Of a stretch of 8,486 nt of DNA, positions 1-5,053 are shown piece by piece. A program made the position numbers and the translations under genes. Below the pieces are notes generated by a model that saw nothing but the letters and a program-made list of their open reading frames with translations, made no database searches and was not told the origin of the DNA. How positions within the stretch are numbered: position 1 is the stretch's first letter; each line of letters starts with the position of its first letter. The stretch is from Candidatus Methanogaster sp. UBA203 (GTDB lineage Archaea; Halobacteriota; Methanosarcinia; Methanosarcinales; Methanogasteraceae), in the NCBI GenBank assembly GCA_002503595.1, contig DASC01000056.1:1-8486 (forward strand). Direction: 5' to 3'.

Positions 1-124
1 GTTGTTTCGCAACAAGTCTATTAATAGTTTGCCCACACCCTCCGCACGCCGCCGTCTCATGCAACGGCAGCAGCAGAGGCGCGATCTGCGTGCGTGACGA
101 GGCTGCTGCAGAAGCGGAATCCGC
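1..124. other. window edge downstream of cobS, no confident gene
   Basis: GC-rich stretch after the cobS stop. On the minus strand two frames stay open to the window edge. One has an ATG at 60-58 (Met-Arg-Arg-Arg-Arg-Ala-Glu-Gly) without a clear ribosome binding site. The other continues in the cobS frame beyond its stop and contains Cys-Gly-Gly-Cys. A purine-rich GGAGGG lies at about 43-38 (minus strand), so a GTG start close to it is also possible. A following cobalamin-operon gene could begin here, but too little of it is visible to say which. Confidence 0.2.
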
Positions 125-952
125 TTACGCCGCCCCCGCCCACGCCACAGCCACCAGCAGCGCACCCAATCTCGCGATCTCATTCGTAGCCCCGATCACA
201 TCGCCGCTGATGCCGCCGAAGTTGCGGTTTGCAGTTCCAAGAACGACGAGCGATAATGCGATCGCGCTGCCGAGCATCGCAACACCGAGCACGGGCAGAC
301 CTGCGCCTGCGCCTGCACCCGGGCCAACATGCATGCCCCCACCCACGCCCGCGAAGACGAGCACGCAGACCGCAGCCGAAAAGATTAGCCCGATCGCAAA
401 CTCGCGAAATCCAGTCTCATCGATCATGATCGACCCGAGCCCCGGGTGGATGCTCTTCCCGAACGCCGAGATCGTGAGCATCGCCTGCTTTGCGCTCACC
501 TCAGAAGCGATCATGACTGCCAGAAACTGATAGCCGGCGCCTGCCGTATCACGCTCCAGTATCCCGCTCATCGCTGCGAACAATCCGAGAACAGCGATCA
601 CACAGAAGACGACACCTCCGATGCCAAGCGAGACGTCGCGCATCGCACCGATCTTCTTTTCGCGTGAACCGTGCGCAACGAACCCGTCGCCAAAGTCAGA
701 GAGCCCGTCAAGGTGATTGATGCCGGTTAAGTAGTAGAGCGAGGCTACGATCATGACCGAAGCTGCCTCTGGCGGCAGGAGCGACCCGAAGAGATAGCCG
801 ATCCCGCCTATCAGAAGCCCGATGACCGCACCGATCACCGGAAAGAGATACAGGCGCTTGCCGAGAGCAGCGAGCCCTTCCATGCTGATGCCGACAGGGA
901 TCGTGGTCAGGAATCCAAGACACGACCGGGCAGCAAAGAGGAAGTCGCCCAC
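125..952 (-). CDS. cobS: adenosylcobinamide-GDP ribazoletransferase (cobalamin synthase) CobS
   Basis: Integral membrane enzyme that joins alpha-ribazole (or its 5'-phosphate) to adenosylcobinamide-GDP, the last assembly step of the cobalamin nucleotide loop. The 275-residue product has the family hallmark H80-x-D82-G-x-x-D86-x-x-D89-G (metal and substrate site). It also has a Lys-Ile-Gly...Asp-Val-Ser-Leu-Gly-Ile-Gly-Gly stretch at 100-113, and Gly-Asp-Val-x-Gly-Ala-x-Asn-Glu-Ile near 250-259. Hydrophobic segments lie at about 35-57, 62-78, 110-131, 142-160, 185-204, 219-240 and 262-275. The start is GTG at 952-950, directly after the top6A stop codon TAA (955-953). A GGGGGT about 7 bases upstream serves as ribosome binding site, so it is probably translated with top6A. 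A Gly/Ala-rich low-complexity loop is seen at 202-219. Length is slightly above the usual ~250 residues. Identity is clear from the motifs. Confidence 0.93.
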   Translation of the reverse strand: MGDFLFAARSCLGFLTTIPVGISMEGLAALGKRLYLFPVIGAVIGLLIGGIGYLFGSLLPPEAASVMIVASLYYLTGINHLDGLSDFGDGFVAHGSREKKIGAMRDVSLGIGGVVFCVIAVLGLFAAMSGILERDTAGAGYQFLAVMIASEVSAKQAMLTISAFGKSIHPGLGSIMIDETGFREFAIGLIFSAAVCVLVFAGVGGGMHVGPGAGAGAGLPVLGVAMLGSAIALSLVVLGTANRNFGGISGDVIGATNEIARLGALLVAVAWAGAA

Positions 953-2035
953 TTATACGACCCCCATCTCTGAGAGGCGGGTCGGCAGATACGTGTCAGT
1001 CACGAAATCCAGACCCTTCCCGGCAAACGCCTGCTGCTCGGATTTCTTCCCGAGTTTGAGCTGGAGATTGATCTGTTCCTTCCAGTACGCGGTATCGAAT
1101 CTCGGATCGGTGAGTTCGCTCTTCAGGGCAGCGATGTCCTGATCTGTCAGTTTGTCGGTGGAGAGCGAGTACTCCACGATGTCTGACGGCTGCACGCCAA
1201 GAAAGATCGCTCTCGGTGCCGCAAGATACTCAGAGAGGTGCGCACTCTTGATCGATCCATAAGCAACGCTTGCATAGATCCGGTAACTCCATGGATCGCC
1301 GTCCGTAAAGACGACGACAGGGAGCGACAACTCCTCGCTCATCCGTTTTACCATGCGGCGGGTGCTTCTTGCTGGCTGACCCTTCAAGTGCACCAGAATC
1401 GCATCATACTCCTCATCAAACCCGTTCTCGATCAACCTGGCATACATACCGCCGGTCTCGATCGCAACAACGAGTTTTGCATCATGATCCTTGAATCTGA
1501 CGTTGTCCACGTTAAACGGTATCTGGTATCCGCTCTCACCGACGTCCTCCCGGCAGTGGATGAGGCGCTCGCCCCTTTTTGTCTCTTCGAGCAGGGATAG
1601 GGGTCCGAAGATCGTTGCCCCATCCTCCTCAGGCCGGATATGAAAATCCTCCCGCTGGAGTGCTGTTACGATCTCGAGATCCTCGATCAGCCGGTCGCTC
1701 TCTGACTGCTGCTTAAACTTTGCGATATCCCAGTTCTCTGATATGTAATAGAGTTCTCGCAGCGTGGATCCGCGGTTGTGCCTCAGATGCTCGTTTACGA
1801 GGAGTTCTATCGAATATGCCATCTTCAAGAGATGATACGCGCCTTTTACAGTCTTTGCACTCCGCACGCTGGTCTGATCGCCATATACCCAGACCTCACT
1901 ATCCTCGTTGTACTCGATGTTCTTCTTCGTTCTCGTGGATATCCTGATGTTCGGGATCGTTCCATTCTCGAACTGGTCGTAGATGTCCTCGATCATCTCA
2001 AGCAGTGTCTTCTCTGCGATTTGGTTCTCTATCAT
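953..2035 (-). CDS. top6A: DNA topoisomerase VI subunit A
   Basis: Catalytic subunit of the type IIB topoisomerase, related to Spo11. It cuts both DNA strands through a tyrosine and needs the ATPase subunit B to relax or decatenate DNA. The 360-residue product is the usual length. The winged-helix (5Y-CAP) part holds Ser-Thr-Leu-Arg-Glu-Leu-Tyr-Tyr at 90-97, where the second tyrosine (Y97) is by family analogy the nucleophile. The Toprim part holds E193 (Ile-Glu-Thr-Gly-Gly) and the Asp-x-Asp pair D245/D247 (Thr-Asp-Gly-Asp-Pro), which bind Mg2+. Start is ATG at 2035-2033, with a weak GAGAAG about 7-12 bases upstream. The gene ends directly against cobS. Subunit B, often just upstream in euryarchaea, is not in this window; a broken hicA lies there instead. 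No convincing TATA box is visible close to the start, the best being GATATTAT near 2083-2090. Confidence 0.95.
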   Translation of the reverse strand: MIENQIAEKTLLEMIEDIYDQFENGTIPNIRISTRTKKNIEYNEDSEVWVYGDQTSVRSAKTVKGAYHLLKMAYSIELLVNEHLRHNRGSTLRELYYISENWDIAKFKQQSESDRLIEDLEIVTALQREDFHIRPEEDGATIFGPLSLLEETKRGERLIHCREDVGESGYQIPFNVDNVRFKDHDAKLVVAIETGGMYARLIENGFDEEYDAILVHLKGQPARSTRRMVKRMSEELSLPVVVFTDGDPWSYRIYASVAYGSIKSAHLSEYLAAPRAIFLGVQPSDIVEYSLSTDKLTDQDIAALKSELTDPRFDTAYWKEQINLQLKLGKKSEQQAFAGKGLDFVTDTYLPTRLSEMGVV

Positions 2036-2105
2036 GTTATCGCTTCTCGCCGGACGGGCGGTTTTGGTGTTTCAGAGGGGTGATAATATCTTTGGTGACT
2101 CCCCT

Positions 2106-2262
2106 GTGGCTTTTTAATTTCTTCTGGGTGGACTCTGATTATGGCGAAGAAGATTAACCACAGAGGACACGGAGGGCACAGAGAGTTGCTGTTTTCTCTG
2201 TGTCCTCTGTGCTCTCTGTGGTTTTCCAAAACCCATTCCAGGAGATAATAAAAAGTCTCACG
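2106..2262. mobile_element. 157-base MITE-like palindromic element inside hicA
   Basis: The two parts of the HicA motif are separated by this non-coding segment. Its ends are imperfect inverted repeats: the left end reads GTGGCTTTTTAATTTCTTC and the right end, read on the minus strand, reads GTGAGACTTTTTATTATCTCC. They share GTG, CTTTTTA and TCTnCTGG after a 2-base gap. The 5-base sequence CCCCT flanks both sides (2101-2105 and 2263-2267), a candidate target duplication. Removing element plus one repeat leaves hicA off frame by one base, so a small extra deletion must also have occurred or the true ends differ by a base. Inside lies a strong hairpin, annotated separately. No transposase is present, so any movement would need an enzyme encoded elsewhere. 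Confidence 0.7.
2156..2223. repeat. 29-base inverted repeat with CACAGAG units
   Basis: Arms 2156-2184 and 2195-2223 are complementary at 25 of 29 positions, around a 10-base loop (2185-2194). Each arm is built from CACAGAG-like units spaced 9-10 bases apart, with AACCACAGAG at the outer ends. From memory, palindromes with CACAGAG/CTCTGTG units are scattered through many prokaryotic genomes and give rise to spurious short ORFs; I could not check this. It sits between the terminal repeats of the element in hicA. Confidence 0.9.
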
Positions 2263-2356
2263 CCCCTTTGAGATCGGAGATAAAATCCATCACGGGAAAG
2301 AGCGGAGACGATTTCTCTGGCAGTTATGTTTCGCAGCTTGCTATAATCGATCGGCA

Positions 2357-2824
2357 TCAGGCTGTTACCATTACTCTTGGTTCAGAGGGCACAATCGAAA
2401 ACTCCAGTGAAAACACTCTGATTTTATGGTGGTGTGCACGTGTTCGAACATTCGTGCAATTCGCGTCATTCGTTACCATTCGTGATCTCTTGGTGCTGAT
2501 TTTATCACGAATAGCACGTTTGAACGAATGACACGAATCGAGTAAATCGGCGGAAATCACTGGATTTTTAGATAGTACCGGTTCAGAGAAAATCTGAACT
2601 TCCTTTTCTGGAGCTTCAGGTATGTGTTCTCCGTCTTCGATGAGTTCTTCTATTATCATTTCAACTACTTCTCTTATATTTTTTAATGCTTCTTCTCTGG
2701 TATACCCCCACGTAGCGCCTCCAATATCCTCAAGGACTGGGCAGTAAGCATGCCACCGATCTTCATCCGGTTCGACCACCACTCTGAAAAGATAAGTTCT
2801 TGTCTCTGATTCGCCTTTAATCAT
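2357..2824 (-). CDS. hicB: HicB-family antitoxin with an in-frame MITE-derived C-terminal extension
   Basis: HicB antitoxins bind and neutralise HicA and usually repress their own operon. Residues 8-70 match the HicB fold: Tyr-Leu-Phe-Arg-Val-Val-Val-Glu, then Trp-His-Ala-Tyr-Cys-Pro-Val-Leu, Gly-Ala-Thr-Trp-Gly-Tyr-Thr-Arg-Glu-Glu-Ala and a long acidic helix ending Glu-Asp-Gly-Glu-His-Ile-Pro. The product is 155 residues; the native form should be 88. Residues 83-149 come from a 192-base insertion plus its 9-base target duplication. The boundary is marked by a repeated Ser-Glu-Pro (80-82 and 147-149), after which the expected tail Arg-Val-Met-Val-Thr-Ala returns in frame. No separate C-terminal DNA-binding domain is seen. 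ATG at 2824 follows a good TATA box with a very short leader. The TGA overlaps the hicA ATG. Whether the extended protein still folds and binds is unknown. Confidence 0.82.
   Translation of the reverse strand: MIKGESETRTYLFRVVVEPDEDRWHAYCPVLEDIGGATWGYTREEALKNIREVVEMIIEELIEDGEHIPEAPEKEVQIFSEPVLSKNPVISADLLDSCHSFKRAIRDKISTKRSRMVTNDANCTNVRTRAHHHKIRVFSLEFSIVPSEPRVMVTA
2379..2387. repeat. left 9-base target-site duplication
   Basis: GGTTCAGAG, identical to 2580-2588. It lies in the hicB codons for Ser-Glu-Pro and immediately borders the inserted element. Confidence 0.88.
2388..2579. mobile_element. 192-base MITE-like element inside hicB
   Basis: Non-coding element bounded by terminal inverted repeats that agree at 19 of 23 positions. 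The left end starts GGCACAATCGAAAACTCCAG and the right end, read on the minus strand, starts GGTACTATCTAAAAATCCAG; both continue TGA. Perfect 9-base direct repeats GGTTCAGAG flank it on both sides. This combination is the signature of a DDE-transposase-mobilised element. No transposase gene fits in 192 bases, so it is non-autonomous. Nine-base duplications occur in several IS families, so I do not assign one. Removing element plus one repeat restores an 88-codon hicB exactly, which supports the boundaries. Confidence 0.88.
2459..2538. repeat. internal hairpin with iterated ATTCGTG units
   Basis: The block 2459-2474 pairs with 2523-2538 (15 of 16 positions), and 2478-2486 pairs perfectly with 2504-2512, leaving a 17-base loop. 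Units of ATTCGnG recur every 9-10 bases along the left arm from 2450. A 10-base direct repeat CTGATTTTAT is present at 2418-2427 and 2496-2505. The structure lies wholly between the terminal repeats of the 192-base element. Confidence 0.85.
2580..2588. repeat. right 9-base target-site duplication
   Basis: GGTTCAGAG, identical to 2379-2387, at the right border of the element in hicB. Confidence 0.88.
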
Positions 2825-2848
2825 ATATGTTGCTTACCTACATTTTCA

Positions 2849-2861
2849 TATATAAGTTTCG
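2849..2861 (-). promoter_or_regulatory. archaeal promoter of hicBA (BRE plus TATA)
   Basis: On the minus strand CGAAA precedes CTTATATA, a good match to BRE plus TATA. The expected transcription start 25 bases downstream falls at about 2828, only a few bases before the hicB ATG (2824), so the mRNA would be nearly leaderless. The promoter appears intact although the operon downstream is damaged. Confidence 0.7.
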
Positions 2862-2919
2862 ATTCCTGCTTAAAATCACCCTCATCAATAGAGTAACTTG
2901 ACCGCCCTGTGAAACGTTT

Positions 2920-3525
2920 TCATGCCATCACCCCAAGATCCTCCGGATAATTCACATTCAGAAACGTGCAGAGATCAGGATCGAACCTGCGTAGCGATTC
3001 CACAGGCACGAATACAACCCTCTCCAGTAACGATATCGCTCCGCGGATGGTGTGCTCCTTCCTGCCCACAGCATCGTGACACGCATCTGCCATCGATCCC
3101 CCATACACCGCATGGAGCGGTTCAAGCGTCCCGTCCAGATGCTTCGGGATTGCAGCATCGCTATTATTCGCCTCTGCACATCCAAAGAGCGCATCGATGA
3201 CCTCCGGATTGACGTAAGGCAGATCACATGCGAGACAGATCGAATACTCTGATTTCGATGCATTCAATCCCGCAAGAATGCCTGCAACAGGACCGTATCC
3301 TCTGACCGGATCGCAAACGATCTCTGCATCGACAGGAACCGCTGAAACCGCTGCAAGCGATTCGCGCTGTGCAGAGTCCCGTGCAGCGATGATGATCTCA
3401 TCCACAACCTGCGAGATGCGACCAGCCATCCTCCGAACCATCGGCATCCCATCGATGGTTAGCAGTGCTTTGTCCTTCCCGAAACGTCTGCTTCTGCCGC
3501 CGCAGAGGATGATTCCGGTTCTCAT
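2920..3525 (-). CDS. mobA: molybdenum cofactor guanylyltransferase MobA
   Basis: Transfers GMP from GTP to Mo- or W-molybdopterin, giving the dinucleotide cofactor used by enzymes such as formate dehydrogenases. The 201-residue product opens with Arg-Thr-Gly-Ile-Ile-Leu-Cys-Gly-Gly-Arg-Ser-Arg-Arg-Phe-Gly-Lys-Asp-Lys (residues 2-19), the nucleotide-binding signature. It also has Cys-Asp-Leu-Pro in the position of the family's Asp-x-Pro metal site, Glu-Pro-Leu-His-Ala-Val-Tyr, and a C-terminal Phe-Leu-Asn-Val-Asn-Tyr-Pro-Glu-Asp-Leu. I chose the ATG at 3525; a TTG five codons earlier (3540) overlaps the upstream gene and is less likely. The upstream gene's TGA ends 1 base before this ATG, and GGATG lies just ahead, so translation is probably coupled. 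CobY, a related guanylyltransferase of cobalamin synthesis, was considered, but the Glu-Pro-Leu-His-Ala-Val-Tyr block fits MobA better. Confidence 0.87.
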   Translation of the reverse strand: MRTGIILCGGRSRRFGKDKALLTIDGMPMVRRMAGRISQVVDEIIIAARDSAQRESLAAVSAVPVDAEIVCDPVRGYGPVAGILAGLNASKSEYSICLACDLPYVNPEVIDALFGCAEANNSDAAIPKHLDGTLEPLHAVYGGSMADACHDAVGRKEHTIRGAISLLERVVFVPVESLRRFDPDLCTFLNVNYPEDLGVMA

Positions 3526-3526
3526 C

Positions 3527-4519
3527 TCACATCCGGTCAAGTTGTTTCATTATCTCGATTGCCTGCTTCTCGTATTTCGATGATATCCGCTTGTAATCGG
3601 CATCTGAAACCGCGCCAGCGTCACGATCCTCTTCCAGTTTATTAAGCACGGCAAGGATCGCTCTCTTCTTCCGTAACAGATCCTCTTCGGCCTGGGTGAC
3701 CTCTGTGATGATCTCGTCCATCTCATCCCAGTCACCCCCTCTCGGCTCTTTATCATTCTCCTCGTCCCCGCTGCAAACAGAGCAGGACGCGCATGAGAAT
3801 TTATTTCCGCCTTCCTTCTCCCGCATTTTGTTATTCCTGACATGGAGTATCGGATAGAGCAGTGCAGAGATGATCAGCAGTGCGATGATGCCATATATGA
3901 TCCATTTATCCCTATTAGATGACTGCGATGTATTCACGTGCAACTCCTTAAACGGCACGCCATCTGCCCATACATACAGAGCTCCGCCATCCCTATCTTC
4001 TACAGGATCCTGTTTTATCGCCACGCCATTCTCGTCTGTCAGTTTGATGCTGTCGTCTGTGCTGACATTCAGCCTGAACGAGACGACCGGATAATTCATA
4101 ACCGCTGGATCGAGATTCTTTACAAACTCGCCTGATTCAGTGATCGGCACGGCGTACGTTATGGAGTACATCGTCGGCATCGATCCGGGTGCAATCGTTG
4201 CATTCCAGCAGAGAACCTCTCCATTGCGTTCATACGTGACTTGGATGGGGGGGTTATCTCCCATATCCATCTTGCTCACATGCATGACCTCCGCATTCTC
4301 ATGGATGGCGACGCAGAGATCATCTGTGTGATTCGCATCTCCGTTGTTTACGAATACAATGGTTTCCCTGGCTATCGCGGTGTCCCCATCAACATTGTAG
4401 CTCAGATCGACCAGATACTCTCGTATAACCATATCCTGTGACGCGTACTGTGGAAAACCGACTGCCTGAGGGGCAAGGGAGAGCAATAGGATACATATCA
4501 ATAGTATTTTCTTTATCAT
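3527..4519 (-). CDS. membrane-anchored exported protein with cytoplasmic Cys cluster and coiled-coil tail, function unknown
   Basis: No function recognised. The 330-residue product has a signal peptide at 1-21 (Lys-Lys then Ile/Leu-rich, ending Ala-Val-Gly). An extracytoplasmic region of probable beta type follows at 22-204, with four Asn-x-Ser/Thr sequons (N63, N106, N151, N196). There is one transmembrane helix at about 206-227. The cytoplasmic part starts with a basic stretch, then a C243-x-x-C246-x-x-C249 cluster and an acidic linker. It ends in a predicted coiled coil (about 277-329) containing Leu-Glu-Glu-Asp-Arg-Asp-Ala-Gly-Ala-Val-Ser-Asp-Ala-Asp-Tyr. That block resembles the short helical tails seen in SHOCT-type and cytochrome c maturation-associated proteins. 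ATG at 4519 has ribosome binding site GAGGAA 5 bases upstream. It lies 1 base ahead of mobA, which suggests joint expression but does not prove a shared pathway. Confidence 0.85.
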   Translation of the reverse strand: MIKKILLICILLLSLAPQAVGFPQYASQDMVIREYLVDLSYNVDGDTAIARETIVFVNNGDANHTDDLCVAIHENAEVMHVSKMDMGDNPPIQVTYERNGEVLCWNATIAPGSMPTMYSITYAVPITESGEFVKNLDPAVMNYPVVSFRLNVSTDDSIKLTDENGVAIKQDPVEDRDGGALYVWADGVPFKELHVNTSQSSNRDKWIIYGIIALLIISALLYPILHVRNNKMREKEGGNKFSCASCSVCSGDEENDKEPRGGDWDEMDEIITEVTQAEEDLLRKKRAILAVLNKLEEDRDAGAVSDADYKRISSKYEKQAIEIMKQLDRM

Positions 4520-4561
4520 TGTGATTCCTCGTATTCTGTATTCTGGTAGGGTTATGGCGAT

Positions 4562-4570
4562 CTATAAAAG
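4562..4570 (-). promoter_or_regulatory. TATA box of the membrane protein-mobA operon
   Basis: On the minus strand CTTTTATAG lies about 43-51 bases before the ATG at 4519. A start about 25 bases downstream (near 4540) would leave a ~20-base leader that still contains the GAGGAA ribosome binding site (4530-4525). Confidence 0.55.
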
Positions 4571-4587
4571 TATGCCTACCGAGAACG

Positions 4588-4899
4588 TCACCTGCGCCCA
4601 CAACACAGGTATGGATCGTTGATCACAAATCCACGCCCATCACCGGCATCCGTAAAATCGATCACGATGTTCTGCATCGATGGTGCGATCTTCTCGTCGA
4701 CAAGCGTCTCAATCCCGCCGAGATCGAGCACAATGTCACGGTCGTGCCGGGCACTGTCCAGTTCAAGACCATAAGTTATGCCATGATCGCCCATTCCTGC
4801 CACATATATTCGCAGACCGCAATCGGCATGTTCCAGGCTGGCTTCGGCTTCGAAGATGGTTTTCAGTTCAGCTACTGCGGACTTGGTGATCGTTACCAC
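4588..4899 (-). CDS. HesB/IscA-like (A-type Fe-S carrier fold) protein with atypical cysteines
   Basis: The 103-residue product has the HesB/IscA layout: an N-terminal helix with Thr-Lys-Ser-Ala-Val-Ala-Glu-Leu, then Cys-Gly-Leu-Arg-Ile-Tyr-Val-Ala-Gly (27-35), Gly-Ile-Thr-Tyr-Gly-Leu-Glu-Leu-Asp (40-48) and Gly-Arg-Gly-Phe-Val-Ile-Asn-Asp-Pro (88-96). Classical IscA binds Fe-S through one Cys in a Ser-Gly-Cys loop and two in a C-terminal Cys-Gly-Cys. Here the loop reads Gly-Met-Gly-Asp-His-Gly without Cys, and the tail ends Leu-Cys-Cys-Gly-Arg-Arg (C99, C100). The only other Cys is C27. It may bind metal differently, and a canonical IscA role should not be assumed. The start is GTG at 4899-4897, supported by GGGTGA 6 bases upstream. 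It lies 25 bases downstream of tRNA-Lys and could be on the same transcript, since no other promoter is visible between them. Confidence 0.8.
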   Translation of the reverse strand: MVTITKSAVAELKTIFEAEASLEHADCGLRIYVAGMGDHGITYGLELDSARHDRDIVLDLGGIETLVDEKIAPSMQNIVIDFTDAGDGRGFVINDPYLCCGRR

Positions 4900-4924
4900 G
4901 ATTTGTCACCCTTTGGGTTGCAAA

Positions 4925-4998
4925 CGGGCTCGAAGGGATTTGAACCCTTGGCGAATGGGTTAAGAGCCCACCGCTCTGCCTGACTGAGCTACGAGCCC
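4925..4998 (-). tRNA. tRNA-Lys (anticodon CUU)
   Basis: The 74-base cloverleaf is complete. Acceptor GGGCTCG pairs perfectly with CGAGCCC, the D stem is GCTC/GAGC, the anticodon stem is GTGGG/CCCAT (one G-U), and the T stem is AAGGG/CCCTT with loop TTCAAAT. The anticodon loop CTCTTAA gives CUU, reading AAG. Discriminator base is G; CCA is not encoded. No intron. It lies between argF and the IscA-like gene on the same strand, with its own promoter upstream. Confidence 0.96.
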
Positions 4999-5026
4999 GT
5001 CTGTACGTGATGTGTTGGGTCATGCA

Positions 5027-5040
5027 GGATATAAACTTTT
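5027..5040 (-). promoter_or_regulatory. promoter of tRNA-Lys
   Basis: On the minus strand the sequence AAAAGTTTATATCC provides an A-rich BRE-like stretch and a TATA box. The expected start is near 5007, about 9 bases before the mature tRNA 5' end (4998). It may also serve the IscA-like gene. Confidence 0.65.
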
Positions 5041-5053
5041 GGTGCGCGGGGGG

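Larger units (their letters stand above)
2074..2357 (-). pseudogene. hicA: hicA toxin gene, split by an insertion and missing its 3' half
   Basis: HicA toxins are small mRNA-cleaving proteins with a double-stranded-RNA-binding fold. The 5' part (2357-2262) encodes 32 residues starting Met-Pro-Ile-Asp-Tyr-Ser-Lys-Leu-Arg and running to Gly-Phe-Tyr-Leu-Arg-Ser-Gln-Arg-Gly, typical of the HicA N-terminus. The reading frame then enters an inserted element. The next family block, Gly-Ser-His-Gln-Arg-Tyr-Tyr-His-Pro, appears on the other side of the insertion at 2103-2077. The His of Gly-Ser-His is the catalytic residue in the family, so the first fragment alone cannot be active. After His-Pro-Ser the sequence no longer resembles HicA and runs into the top6A start, so about the last half is gone. 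The ATG overlaps the hicB stop (TGATG), the normal coupled hicB-hicA order. Two separate lesions make loss of toxin activity very likely. Confidence 0.85.

Noticed and set aside
90..530. plus-strand Pro/Ala-rich ORF
   Set aside because: Antisense shadow of GC-rich cobS, with low-complexity composition.
2032..2229. short minus-strand ORF with His-Arg-Glu repeats
   Set aside because: It translates the CACAGAG palindrome; only the short Gly-Ser-His-Gln-Arg-Tyr-Tyr-His-Pro part is a gene remnant, already covered under hicA.
2156..2538. CRISPR-like array from the repeated CACAGAG and ATTCGTG units
   Set aside because: Units are 7 bases, spaced 9-10 bases and arranged as hairpin arms; there are no repeats with unique spacers and no cas genes.
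2920..3525. mobA as CobY, because cobS is also present
   Set aside because: Family blocks fit MobA, and the gene is not in the cobS transcription unit.
2920..3540. mobA starting at TTG 3540
   Set aside because: Adds only five residues that overlap the upstream gene; the ATG at 3525 places the nucleotide-binding motif at the normal distance from the N-terminus.
4925..4998. tRNA-Lys as an integration site
   Set aside because: No direct repeat of the tRNA 3' end, integrase or foreign genes found next to it in the window.
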